64,000 bases of DNA from Flavobacterium pisciphilum (lineage in GTDB: Bacteria > Bacteroidota > Bacteroidia > Flavobacteriales > Flavobacteriaceae), in the NCBI RefSeq assembly GCF_020905345.1, contig NZ_JAJJMO010000001.1:4898001-4962000 (forward strand), written 5' to 3'. A model generated the notes under the pieces. It saw nothing but the letters and a program-made list of their open reading frames with translations. It searched no databases and was not told the DNA's origin. This document shows, piece after piece, positions 23,939 to 32,800 of this stretch. Within the stretch, counting starts at the first letter, position 1; every line of letters starts with the position of its first letter. The position numbers and the translations under genes were made by a program.

Positions 23939-26386
23939 TTAGTTATTCCCAATTCTAATTACATCTGCAAAAATCCCTGAAGCGGTAACTGCTGCTCCGG
24001 CACCAGCACCTTTTATAAGCAATGGTTGGTCAACGTAACGATCGGTGTAAAACAATACGATATTATCTTTTCCTTCTAGGTTATAGAACGGATGGTCTTT
24101 TGGAATAAACTGCAATCCTACGCTTGCTTTTCCGTTTTCGAATTGTGCTACATATTTTAATCTAGAGTCTTTGCTTAATGCTTCATCATAGATTGCCTTA
24201 AAATGAGGAGCATGTTTTGTTAGCGATGCAAAAAAGTCTTCATTATTAGTTGTAGCAAGCGATTCTGCAGGCATGAAAGATTCGTTTTCAATAGCATCGA
24301 TATCCATTTCATAACCACTTTCACGAATCAGAATCAGAATTTTGCGAGCTACATCTATTCCGCTCAAGTCAATTTTAGGATCCGGTTCTGTAAAACCTTG
24401 TACTCCGGCTTCTTTTACAACATCATGGAAGGAATTTTTCTCATCAAAATTATTAAAGATGAAGTTTAAACTTCCTGATAGTACAGCTTGTATTTTGTGT
24501 ACTTCATCGCCAGAAGCAATTAAGTTTTTTACAGTATCTATAATCGGTAATCCTGCACCAACATTAGTTTCGAATAAAAACGGAGCATTAAACTGACGTG
24601 ATAAACTTTTTAGCTTTTTATAATTACCATATTCAGATGAACAAGCAATTTTGTTGCAAGTAACCACCGCAATACTTTGTTTTAAAAACTCTTCATAGGT
24701 TTCAGATACGCTTGCATTTGCAGTAATATCAACAAAAATACTATTACGCAAATTCAGGTCTTTAGCACGGGCAATAAAAGTGTCTTTATTGGCTACTTCT
24801 CCGTTTTCAAGAGCCGATTGCCATTCTTTAAGAGAAATACCATCTTCATCAAAAAACATTTTTCTTGAATTAGATAAAGCAATAACGCGAACATTTATCT
24901 TTAGGTTTTCTTTCAAAAACTTTTTTTGATTATGAATTTGCTCGATGAATTTTTCGCCTACGTTACCAACTCCCATTACAAATAGGTTAAGTTGTTTGGT
25001 GTTTTCTTCAAAGAAGTTTTCGTGTAATGTGTTCAGCGCTTTTTTTACATCACGCTCATTAATTACAACAGAGATGTTTCTTTCAGATGCACCTTGTGCA
25101 ATAGCACGAATATTCACATTATTTTTACCTAGTGTACTAAACATTCTTCCACTTAAACCTTGATGGTTTTTCATGTTTTCGCCTACTAAAGCAATGATGC
25201 AAAGGTTTTTCTCAACGATGCAAGGATCAACTTTATTTTGAATAATTTCTACTTCAAACGCACCATTGATTGCTTGCTCAGCATTTTCAGCATCAGCATT
25301 TAGTATACCAATACAAATAGAATGCTCAGACGAAGCTTGAGTTATAAAAATAACATTGATGCTCTCATTAGATAAAACTTCAAAAAGTCGCTTAGAAGAA
25401 CCAGAAACGCCAATCATTCCAGGCCCTTCAAGAGTTATCAATGAGATATTATCTATATGGCTAATTCCTTTTACGATAGTATCTTTAGATGAAACTTGAT
25501 TTGAAATGTAAGTTCCTACTGACTCAGGTTCAAAAGTGTTCTTGATTAAAATAGGAATATCTTTTCTTAAAACAGGCTGAATTGTAGGTGGATATAAAAC
25601 TTTGGCACCAAAGTGTGACAACTCCATCGCTTCTTGATAAGAAATAGTTACAATTGGTTGTGCTTGTTTTACAATTTTAGGATTAGCTGTGTACATACCG
25701 TTTACATCAGTCCAGATCTCAAGTGCTTTAGCATCAAGTGCACCTGCCAGAATTGCTGCAGAATAATCAGATCCACCACGACCTAATGTAGTAATGATTC
25801 CGTCAAGAGAGGAAGCAATAAAACCAGGCATGATAACAACTTGAGATTTGTTTTCAGAAAAATAATCGCGTATTAATTGGTTTGTAACTTCAAAATTTAC
25901 GGCTGCTTTTCCAAAGTGATTGTTGGTTTTAATAAGTTCGCGACTGTCTTTATAACCACTATTTTTATTAGTTTGTTTTAAAGCCTCGGCAATAATGTAA
26001 GAAGAAAGTAATTCTCCAAAACTAAGGATAGTATCAGCAGTTCTGTTAGATAATTCACCTAATAAGAAGCAACCATCAAGTAATGTTTCAAGGTGATTTA
26101 TGATTCTTTTTACGTGGCTTAGTAAGCTACTTTGTTCACTAACAGGAATTAGGGCTTTTAAAGTGTCTAAGTGTTTTTTTTCTATTTCGGCAAGTATATC
26201 TTTAAAACTTTCGTCGTTAGAAGCAGCTTTTGCGGCGGCAGCCTGAAGTAAATCAGTTACTTTGCTTAAAGCCGAAACAACAACTATTAACTGATCCTGT
26301 TCTGCTTTTTGGTTTACAATTTCTAAAACTCGTTTTATATTTTCTGCATTGGCGACCGAAGTTCCACCAAATTTTAATATTTTCAT
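23939..26386 (-). CDS. thrA: Bifunctional aspartokinase / homoserine dehydrogenase
   Basis: The 815-residue fusion catalyses the first and third steps of the aspartate pathway towards threonine. Residues 1 to about 290 form the aspartokinase (MKILKFGGTSVANAENI; GRGGSDYSAAILAGAL), the centre holds two ACT domains for threonine feedback, and from about 455 the homoserine dehydrogenase begins with the NAD-binding LFVMGVGNVGEKFIEQI; TNVGAGLP and EPDPKIDLSGIDVARK are catalytic-domain motifs. It is the first structural gene of the operon, 109 nt after a Thr/Ile-rich leader peptide, which supports attenuation control. Confidence 0.95.
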   Translation of the reverse strand: MKILKFGGTSVANAENIKRVLEIVNQKAEQDQLIVVVSALSKVTDLLQAAAAKAASNDESFKDILAEIEKKHLDTLKALIPVSEQSSLLSHVKRIINHLETLLDGCFLLGELSNRTADTILSFGELLSSYIIAEALKQTNKNSGYKDSRELIKTNNHFGKAAVNFEVTNQLIRDYFSENKSQVVIMPGFIASSLDGIITTLGRGGSDYSAAILAGALDAKALEIWTDVNGMYTANPKIVKQAQPIVTISYQEAMELSHFGAKVLYPPTIQPVLRKDIPILIKNTFEPESVGTYISNQVSSKDTIVKGISHIDNISLITLEGPGMIGVSGSSKRLFEVLSNESINVIFITQASSEHSICIGILNADAENAEQAINGAFEVEIIQNKVDPCIVEKNLCIIALVGENMKNHQGLSGRMFSTLGKNNVNIRAIAQGASERNISVVINERDVKKALNTLHENFFEENTKQLNLFVMGVGNVGEKFIEQIHNQKKFLKENLKINVRVIALSNSRKMFFDEDGISLKEWQSALENGEVANKDTFIARAKDLNLRNSIFVDITANASVSETYEEFLKQSIAVVTCNKIACSSEYGNYKKLKSLSRQFNAPFLFETNVGAGLPIIDTVKNLIASGDEVHKIQAVLSGSLNFIFNNFDEKNSFHDVVKEAGVQGFTEPDPKIDLSGIDVARKILILIRESGYEMDIDAIENESFMPAESLATTNNEDFFASLTKHAPHFKAIYDEALSKDSRLKYVAQFENGKASVGLQFIPKDHPFYNLEGKDNIVLFYTDRYVDQPLLIKGAGAGAAVTASGIFADVIRIGNN

Positions 26387-26491
26387 TGTGTGTGTATTAT
26401 TTTTATAAATGCAAGTGTTTATACGTATTCAATGCCTTTCTTCTTTGCAAGAAAAAAAGTATGGATAACTGGATTATATGTAAAAATGTAT

Positions 26492-26504
26492 ACCCCTAAG
26501 GGGT
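26492..26504. promoter_or_regulatory. Short palindrome at the leader-peptide stop
   Basis: ACCCCTAAGGGGT: five-base arms around TAA. The leader peptide's last codon and stop lie inside it, so a ribosome at the stop would cover it. It has no T-run; the attenuator terminator itself was not identified with confidence. Confidence 0.4.
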
Positions 26505-26594
26505 AGTAGTAATTGTAGAAGTTGTTGTAGCAGTAATTGCAACCCAGTTTTGAGTTGTTATCGAAGAGTGATATTTTATACTGTTATCTTTCAT
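26496..26594 (-). CDS. thrL: Threonine operon leader peptide (attenuation)
   Basis: A 32-residue frame starts MKDNSIKY and ends ITATTTSTITTTP. Ten of its residues are Thr and four Ile; eight Thr and two Ile are in the last 13. This is the codon pattern of thr operon leaders, where scarcity of charged tRNA-Thr or tRNA-Ile stalls the ribosome and prevents termination. A promoter (26606-26633) starts transcription just before the ATG, and thrA begins 109 nt after the stop. It is not homologous in sequence to E. coli ThrL, only in logic. Confidence 0.8.
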   Translation of the reverse strand: MKDNSIKYHSSITTQNWVAITATTTSTITTTP

Positions 26595-26605
26595 ATTTGA
26601 TTTTC

Positions 26606-26633
26606 CAAATGTACACGTTTTTATAAACAGCAA
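26606..26633 (-). promoter_or_regulatory. Promoter of the thr operon
   Basis: On the reverse strand TTG (26633-26631), 17 nt, then TACATTTG (26613-26606): both elements of the Bacteroidota sigma consensus. Transcription would start about 5 nt before the leader ATG. Confidence 0.7.
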
Positions 26634-27084
26634 AAAATTTAATCGGATTTTTACGAATATTTTAATAATTAGTATGACAATATTCCAATACTGATTATTT
26701 GCTAAAATTTGAAGCATCAAAATGGGTTATTCATATATTTATCTCAAATTAAGGGAGTTATTTTTTAAAATGAGAACGAGATTTTTATATAATTAAGATA
26801 GTGATTTGTATTCGGACTATTAGAGTTATGTTTTTTGGTTTGTTTTTTAGATAGAATTTATTTTAAAAATTTGTAGGATATGTTTTATGTATTTAAAAAG
26901 AATTACACCCTATGATTGCTAGTGTTAAGCTATGCATTGAGAGATAGAAATTACTTTTTACGAAAGTATGATATGTGTATTCAGGGCAATATATCGATAT
27001 CGTATTTTAAATTATTAGCAAAAAAGGTTGCTTTTTAATATTGATTTGTTGAATTTTGACAATTGACATTCAAATACAAATAAA
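26634..27084. other. AT-rich gap between thr leader promoter and hutH
   Basis: About 450 nt without a credible gene. Very AT-rich; it must hold the hutH promoter, but no clean TTG-N19-TAnnTTTG pair stood out. No hairpin or repeat was seen. Confidence 0.5.
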
Positions 27085-28599
27085 ATGAGCAACATCCATT
27101 ATATCAGTACAGAGTTACTGAGTTTAGAGCAATTACAAGAGATTATCGTAGAACAAAAAACATTAGAGCTATCTGATGAAGCTAAAGTTAATGTTCAAAA
27201 GTGCAGAGAGTATTTAGATAAAAAAATGGAATCACATTCTGAGCCAATTTATGGAATCAATACAGGATTTGGATCACTTTGTAATGTGAAAATTTCAAAT
27301 GAAAATTTATCTAAGCTTCAAGAGAATCTTGTGAAATCTCATGCTTGTGGAACAGGTGAGGAGGTACCACAAGAAATTGTTAAGTTAATGTTGTTGCTTA
27401 AGATACAATCATTAAGTTATGGTCATTCGGCAATACAATTGGTAACATTAGAGCGTTTGGTTTCTTTTTATAACAATGATGTTTTACCAGTTGTGTATAC
27501 GCAAGGTTCACTTGGAGCATCTGGAGATTTAGCACCATTGGCACATCTATCATTACCATTATTAGGTGAAGGAGAAGTATATTTTGAAGGGAAGAAAGTA
27601 CATTCAAGTGAAGTTTTAAAACACTTTAGCTGGGAGCCAATTATCTTAAAATCTAAAGAAGGATTAGCATTATTAAACGGTACACAATTTATGAGTGCTT
27701 ATGGAGCTCATATTTTAATGAAAGCTTATAAGTTTTCTTATTTAGCGGATTTAATAGGAGCAATTTCTTTAGAAGGTTTTGATGGTAGAATCGAACCATT
27801 TAATGAATTAATTCATTTTATTCGTCCTCATAAAGGACAAATTGTTACCGCACAACGCATCAAAGACTTATTGGAAGGAAGTGAAATTATTGAACAAGTA
27901 AAAACACATGTTCAGGATCCATATTCATTCCGTTGTATGCCACAAGTTCATGGAGCTTCAAAGGATGCAATTGATTATGTGAGAAAGGTATTTAAGATAG
28001 AGATAAATTCAGTTACTGATAATCCTAATATATTTATTGAAAGTGATCAGATCATTTCAGGAGGAAATTTCCACGGACAACCTTTAGCATTAGCTTTAGA
28101 TTTTATGGCAATTGCTTTGGCTGAATTAGGGAGTATTTCAGAGAGAAGAACTTATCAGTTAATTTCGGGATTGCGTAATCTTCCTGCATTTTTAGTAGAC
28201 AATCCAGGATTAAATTCAGGACTGATGATTCCACAATATACAGCAGCAAGTATTGCAAGTCAAAACAAACAATTAGCAACACCAGCTAGTGTGGATAGTA
28301 TTGTTTCAAGTAATGGACAAGAAGATCATGTGAGTATGGGAGCTAATGGAGCTACAAAAGCATTGCGTGTTATGGATAATTTAGAGCGTATTTTGGCTAT
28401 CGAATTATTAAATGCTTCACAGGCAATAGCATATAGAAAACCTTTAAAATCTAGTGACTTTATAGAAATGTTTTTAAGTAGCTACCGTGAGGTAGTGCCA
28501 CTGGTTACTGAGGATAGAATCCTACATTATGACATCGAAAAGACAATTTCATTTTTGAATAGTTTTCAAATTGAAAATGATTTGTTAACAATGGCTTAA
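27085..28599 (+). CDS. hutH: Histidine ammonia-lyase
   Basis: The 504-residue lyase deaminates histidine to urocanate. The MIO cofactor triad Ala-Ser-Gly is at 145-147 in GSLGASGDLAPLAH. The substrate-selectivity site reads SH (85-86 in VKSHACGTGE), as in histidine lyases rather than the HL of tyrosine lyases. YGINTGFGSL near 56 carries the catalytic Tyr. It stands alone: hutU, hutI and hutG are not in the window and hutD is 10 kb away. The next gene follows after 48 nt with its own -7 element. Confidence 0.9.
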   Translation: MSNIHYISTELLSLEQLQEIIVEQKTLELSDEAKVNVQKCREYLDKKMESHSEPIYGINTGFGSLCNVKISNENLSKLQENLVKSHACGTGEEVPQEIVKLMLLLKIQSLSYGHSAIQLVTLERLVSFYNNDVLPVVYTQGSLGASGDLAPLAHLSLPLLGEGEVYFEGKKVHSSEVLKHFSWEPIILKSKEGLALLNGTQFMSAYGAHILMKAYKFSYLADLIGAISLEGFDGRIEPFNELIHFIRPHKGQIVTAQRIKDLLEGSEIIEQVKTHVQDPYSFRCMPQVHGASKDAIDYVRKVFKIEINSVTDNPNIFIESDQIISGGNFHGQPLALALDFMAIALAELGSISERRTYQLISGLRNLPAFLVDNPGLNSGLMIPQYTAASIASQNKQLATPASVDSIVSSNGQEDHVSMGANGATKALRVMDNLERILAIELLNASQAIAYRKPLKSSDFIEMFLSSYREVVPLVTEDRILHYDIEKTISFLNSFQIENDLLTMA

Positions 28600-28620
28600 C
28601 ATAACGAAAGAATAATGAAG

Positions 28621-28628
28621 TAATTTTG
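28621..28628 (+). promoter_or_regulatory. Candidate -7 element before the DUF47-pit operon
   Basis: TAATTTTG is a full match to TAnnTTTG, 19 nt before the DUF47 start. No TTG lies 19 nt upstream, so the -33 element is weak or absent. Confidence 0.45.
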
Positions 28629-28647
28629 CAGTATTAAAAATATAAAA

Positions 28648-29292
28648 ATGTCAATAAACAGTATTTTCCAATTTTTAGTGCCGAAAGATAAAAAGTTCTT
28701 TCCACTTTTTGAAGAAGCATCAAGCAATCTAATTGAATTAGCTTCTAATTTACACGAAGCAGTAAATCTTCCTTTGAAAGAAAGAGAAGTACTTTTTCAA
28801 AAGATAGATGAATTGGAACAAAAAGGCGAGGATATTACTCGTCAGACAAATTTGGAGTTAAGCAGAAACTTCATTACTCCATTCGATAGAGAAGATATTC
28901 ACACGTTGATTACTTCTATTGATAATGTAGCTGATTATTTGCATGGTGCTGCAAGTAGAATGAGATTGTATCAAGTTGATAAGATTACAAAATCGATCAG
29001 AAAAATGACCGAAATCAACCTTGAGGCATGTCAGAATATTGATAGTGCAGTAAAAGAATTGAGAAATTTGCAAAATTTCAAAGTTATTAAAGACGCATGT
29101 GCTAGAATTAATAAACTAGAGAACAAGTCGGATAATGTTTATAACAAAGCAGTTTTTGAAATTTTTGAAAACGAAACAGACGCTAAAAATATTATTAAAT
29201 ATAAAGAAGTGTTATCTGTTTTAGAATCTGCAACAGATAAATGTAAGAGTGTTGCAAACATACTAGAATCTATTTCTGTAAAACATTCTTAA
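28648..29292 (+). CDS. DUF47 (PhoU-like) phosphate transport regulator
   Basis: The 214-residue all-helical protein is a DUF47/PhoU_div member: FFPLFEEASSNLIELA, EQKGEDITRQTNLELSR and DIHTLITSIDNVADYLHGAA are the family's conserved metal-binding helices. These proteins sit with Pit phosphate transporters and are thought to regulate them. The pit gene follows after 34 nt on the same strand. Confidence 0.88.
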   Translation: MSINSIFQFLVPKDKKFFPLFEEASSNLIELASNLHEAVNLPLKEREVLFQKIDELEQKGEDITRQTNLELSRNFITPFDREDIHTLITSIDNVADYLHGAASRMRLYQVDKITKSIRKMTEINLEACQNIDSAVKELRNLQNFKVIKDACARINKLENKSDNVYNKAVFEIFENETDAKNIIKYKEVLSVLESATDKCKSVANILESISVKHS

Positions 29293-29326
29293 ATTCAATT
29301 CAATTTCATTCTGAAGTTATAATTTT

Positions 29327-30667
29327 ATGACGCTACTTATAATTATTATAGTATTAGCTTTAATTTTTGATTACATCAACGGTTTTCATGATGCGGCAAA
29401 TGCTATAGCTACAGTTGTTGCGACAAAAGTATTGACGCCTTTTCAGGCCGTGCTTTGGGCAGCATTTTTTAACTTTTTGGCTTACTGGGTTTTCGGTTTT
29501 GGAGTAGCAGATACTGTTGCTAAAACGGCAAATACCATGCAAATCGATCTTGTTGTTATCTTAGCAGGGGTTATCGCTGCTATTTGTTGGAATTTATTGA
29601 CTTGGTGGTTTGGAATTCCTTCAAGTTCATCACATACATTAATTGGAGGTTTTGCTGGTGCTGCTATTGCTCACGCAATTGCTGTACACGGTTTCTCAGG
29701 TTATGTAGGAGAAGATGGTACTACACAATATTGGTATGATATCGTAAGCTGGTACAAGGCAGGAAAAGATGGAGGAATGCCCTCGGGAGTCCTCATAATT
29801 GTTGCTTTTATTGTTTTGGCACCGCTGTTAGGAGCATTAGCCTCTTATCTAATTTCTATTTGGTTATTAAACTCTTCTAAGAAAAGTATTTTACCAAAAT
29901 TGTTTACAATTGCTTTAATGATCTTTACAGGTGTTTTCATATATTATCAAATGATTCCTTATGAAAAAATTATAGAAAACGGTGGGCAACCTCGTTTTGA
30001 ATCATCTGTTTTTTGGAGCGTTGTATTAGAATCGCATAATATTAAATGGTTCTTGGTAGGGTTTATTATATATTCTATCTCAGCATTTGCTTTGATATTT
30101 AGTAGTTTAAATCTACATCAAGCAGATAGCGCATTGAAAAAAATGCAATTACTATCTTCAGCTGCTTTTAGTTTAGGTCACGGTGGTAACGATTCTCAAA
30201 AAGTAATGGGTATTATTGCAGCAGCAGTTGCAGTTTATATTCATGCAAATCCAGGTATTCACATGGATGAATGGTTAGATGTGGTTCTTCCATCAGATGA
30301 TGGAGCATTCAAGATGCCAGCTTGGATTCCTTTAGCTTGTTATTCTGCAATTGCTGCAGGAACATTAAGTGGAGGATGGAAAATTGTGAAAACAATGGGA
30401 TCTAAAATTACTAAGGTAACTTCATTTGAAGGTGTAGCTGCAGAAACTGCAGGAGCATTAACATTATACTTTACAGAGCACTTTAAAGTGCCAGTAAGTA
30501 CAACACATACAATTACAGGTTCTATCATCGGAGTTGGATTAACAAAACGTGTATCTGCAGTTCGTTGGGGTGTAACAGTAAGTTTATTGTGGGCTTGGGT
30601 ATTAACAATTCCTGTTTCAGCACTTTTAGCTGCGATAATATATTATGCACTTAGTATTTTTATTTAA
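29327..30667 (+). CDS. pit: Pit-family inorganic phosphate transporter
   Basis: The 446-residue integral membrane protein has the duplicated PHO4 signature: FDYINGFHDAANAIATVVAT near the start and FSLGHGGNDSQKVMG in the second half. About ten membrane segments are visible. It imports metal-phosphate with protons at low affinity. It forms an operon with the upstream DUF47 gene and is followed by a strong hairpin terminator. Confidence 0.92.
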   Translation: MTLLIIIIVLALIFDYINGFHDAANAIATVVATKVLTPFQAVLWAAFFNFLAYWVFGFGVADTVAKTANTMQIDLVVILAGVIAAICWNLLTWWFGIPSSSSHTLIGGFAGAAIAHAIAVHGFSGYVGEDGTTQYWYDIVSWYKAGKDGGMPSGVLIIVAFIVLAPLLGALASYLISIWLLNSSKKSILPKLFTIALMIFTGVFIYYQMIPYEKIIENGGQPRFESSVFWSVVLESHNIKWFLVGFIIYSISAFALIFSSLNLHQADSALKKMQLLSSAAFSLGHGGNDSQKVMGIIAAAVAVYIHANPGIHMDEWLDVVLPSDDGAFKMPAWIPLACYSAIAAGTLSGGWKIVKTMGSKITKVTSFEGVAAETAGALTLYFTEHFKVPVSTTHTITGSIIGVGLTKRVSAVRWGVTVSLLWAWVLTIPVSALLAAIIYYALSIFI

Positions 30668-30724
30668 AAGTAAAAAGATATTTGTAAAATGTGAGATTTA
30701 AAAATCGCATTTAAAATCTATAAA

Positions 30725-30761
30725 AAAAAAGCTAGTTTCTTTACTGAAACTAGCTTTTTTT
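30725..30761 (+). terminator. Hairpin terminator after pit
   Basis: AAAAAAGCTAGTTTC (30725-30739) pairs with GAAACTAGCTTTTTT (30746-30760) around TTTACT, followed by T residues. Confidence 0.85.
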
Positions 30762-30938
30762 GTTTGTTGAATGTTTTTTACTGCCTAAATTTTATTTTCT
30801 ATTATTAATATGTTGATTTAAAAAGATTAACCTTTCTGAAGCTTTAATAATATAAAAGACAATTTAATGGTTATTGTCTTGTTTTTTTAGAAGTTTTCAT
30901 TCGTGTTAATTACAAGGATGGCATAAATTAAGGTGAAA

Positions 30939-30974
30939 TTGGCATTTACGCCAAATCTGAAGTTTATACCTTTG
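30939..30974 (+). promoter_or_regulatory. Inverted repeat and -7 element before the GlxA-type regulator
   Basis: TTGGC (30939-30943) and GCCAA (30950-30954) form an operator-like inverted repeat. TACCTTTG (30967-30974) is a full -7 match, yet it ends only 4 nt before the ATG, so a transcript from it would be nearly leaderless. Confidence 0.4.
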
Positions 30975-30978
30975 AATT

Positions 30979-31983
30979 ATGGAAAAAAAACTGATAGTTA
31001 TTGTTGCAATACCCGATATGCTTATTCTGGATCTTGCAGGTCCTATGGATGCATTTCGCCTTGCAAAACATCTGATTGAAGAACAGGATAAGCAAATTAA
31101 ATCTTTTAATTATGATGTTGTAATTGCATCACCTACGGACGAATTATATTTAGGTAATTTTAATGGTTTAAACTTTAGTTGTGATAAGAAAGTTGTTGAC
31201 ATTGTTGAGCCAATTGATACCCTTATTATTAGTGGATTTTCCTTTAAAACTCCACCACAGGATTATCTGATTTTTCAGGAATGGTTACAGAAAAATGCAT
31301 ACAAAATCCGTCGTGTTTGTTCCGTTTGTGTTGGAGCATTTTTATTAGCAGGATCAGGATTGTTGAATGGTAAACATGCAACTACACACTGGATGTATTG
31401 CGACTTACTAAAAAAGAAGTATCCCTTAATTCAGGTAGAATCGAAACCTATTTATATACAACAAAATTCAATATATACAGCTGCGGGTGCATCAACTGGT
31501 ATTGATTTGTGTTTGGCTTTAATTGAAGAAGATTGTGGAAAGGAAATAAGTCTTTCTATAGCAAAAATATTAGTTATGTATTTACAAAGACATGGTAATC
31601 AGAGTCAGTATAGTAACTTTCTCTTACAGCCTGTGGTAGATAGTATGATTATTAAAAAACTTCATTTCTGGATATTAGAAAATTTAAATAAGCCGATAAC
31701 TGTTCAAAATTTGGCTGAAAAAGCAGCTATGAGCCTGCGTAATTTTAATAGAGTCTTTACTGCCGAAACGGGAATTACTCCTGCTAAATACGTAGAAAAA
31801 GTACGATTAGAAACGGCAAAAAAATATTTAGAAGAAACAGATCATGAACTAAAAAATATAGCACATCTGGTAGGATTTGTATCAATAGATACTATGAGAG
31901 GAGTATTTATGAAACATTATCAGATTTCTCCCGCTGTTTATCGCATACAGTTTCAGAAATCAGACTTTAATCTGCTATTATAA
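30979..31983 (+). CDS. GlxA-type regulator: DJ-1/PfpI domain plus AraC DNA-binding domain
   Basis: The 334-residue protein combines an N-terminal DJ-1/PfpI-like domain (residues 1 to about 200; the nucleophile-elbow Cys lies in VCSVCVGAFLLAGSGLL) with a C-terminal AraC-type double HTH (LAEKAAMSLRNFNRVFTAETG ... IAHLVGFVSIDTMRGVFMKHY, each read separately). Such regulators often control metabolic genes for amines or nitriles; no ligand can be deduced. It is 45 nt upstream of a second DJ-1/PfpI gene, its likely partner or target. An inverted repeat at the promoter suggests autoregulation. Confidence 0.88.
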   Translation: MEKKLIVIVAIPDMLILDLAGPMDAFRLAKHLIEEQDKQIKSFNYDVVIASPTDELYLGNFNGLNFSCDKKVVDIVEPIDTLIISGFSFKTPPQDYLIFQEWLQKNAYKIRRVCSVCVGAFLLAGSGLLNGKHATTHWMYCDLLKKKYPLIQVESKPIYIQQNSIYTAAGASTGIDLCLALIEEDCGKEISLSIAKILVMYLQRHGNQSQYSNFLLQPVVDSMIIKKLHFWILENLNKPITVQNLAEKAAMSLRNFNRVFTAETGITPAKYVEKVRLETAKKYLEETDHELKNIAHLVGFVSIDTMRGVFMKHYQISPAVYRIQFQKSDFNLLL

Positions 31984-32028
31984 AACCGTAGCGTTAAAAA
32001 TATAGAATAATAATTAAAATCATTTAAA

Positions 32029-32661
32029 ATGGAATCAAAAAAATTTCCACAATTCAACGAAAAAAAAATAATAAAAGTCGCGTTTCTAGTATTTGATCAA
32101 GTTGAAGCACTTGATCTGAATGGTCCTATAGATGTATTTGCCAAAGCTAATTTTTTTGGTAACAGATTTGAGCTCTATAGTGTTTCCCCAAATGAAAGTT
32201 TGGTATATTCTGAAGGTAATATCCTTCAAATTAAAGCTACTTATAATTTTTCTAATGCTCCACAGGCTGACATTATAGTGATTCCCGGGGCAGAACCATC
32301 TTTAGCAAAGCAGATTGGAGATAGTAATATTGAGATTGCCGAATGGATTAAAAGCCAACATAAGGCGGCTGCATTGATATTCTCAGTTTGTACAGGCTCC
32401 GTGATTCTTGCTGCAACTGGAATATTGGATAATAAAAAAGCAACTACTCATTTTGGAGCAATGCAGTATTTAAAGATGCATGAAAGTATTGAGATTGTTG
32501 AAAATGTACGATACGTCTTAGATGATGAAGTACTCACCACTGCAGGAATCACTTCGGGATTAGACGGAACATTATATGTGATTGAAGAAATATTAGGTAA
32601 GGAAATTGCTGATAATGTTTCGAAAATACTGGTTTACAATCGCGATGCGGTTTATGAATAA
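32029..32661 (+). CDS. DJ-1/PfpI family protein (isonitrile hydratase-like)
   Basis: The 210-residue protein is a single DJ-1/PfpI domain: VAFLVFDQVEALDLNGPIDVF, IIVIPGAEPSLA and IFSVCTGSVILAATGILDNKKATTHFGAM with the probable nucleophile Cys. It resembles the isonitrile hydratase subgroup and the N-terminal domain of its upstream neighbour. The same strand and short spacing suggest an operon. Chemistry is not proven. A terminator follows. Confidence 0.82.
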   Translation: MESKKFPQFNEKKIIKVAFLVFDQVEALDLNGPIDVFAKANFFGNRFELYSVSPNESLVYSEGNILQIKATYNFSNAPQADIIVIPGAEPSLAKQIGDSNIEIAEWIKSQHKAAALIFSVCTGSVILAATGILDNKKATTHFGAMQYLKMHESIEIVENVRYVLDDEVLTTAGITSGLDGTLYVIEEILGKEIADNVSKILVYNRDAVYE

Positions 32662-32683
32662 TTAAATATAAATTTATTAAATG

Positions 32684-32718
32684 AAAGCTACAGGAGTAAA
32701 AAATCTTGTAGCTTTTTT
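32684..32718 (+). terminator. Hairpin terminator after the DJ-1/PfpI gene
   Basis: AAAGCTACA (32684-32692) pairs with TGTAGCTTT (32707-32715), followed by TTTT. Confidence 0.8.
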
Positions 32719-32800
32719 GTTTGTTGAAATAATTTGTGCAAAAACTAAAATAGAGTACATTTATTTAATTCTAAAATAGAACTAAAGAATAAAGATTGTA

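Noticed and set aside
26395..26490. Rho-independent attenuator before thrA
   Set aside because: TTTCTTGCAAAGAA can fold, but no T-run follows in the transcript direction, so I did not call it.
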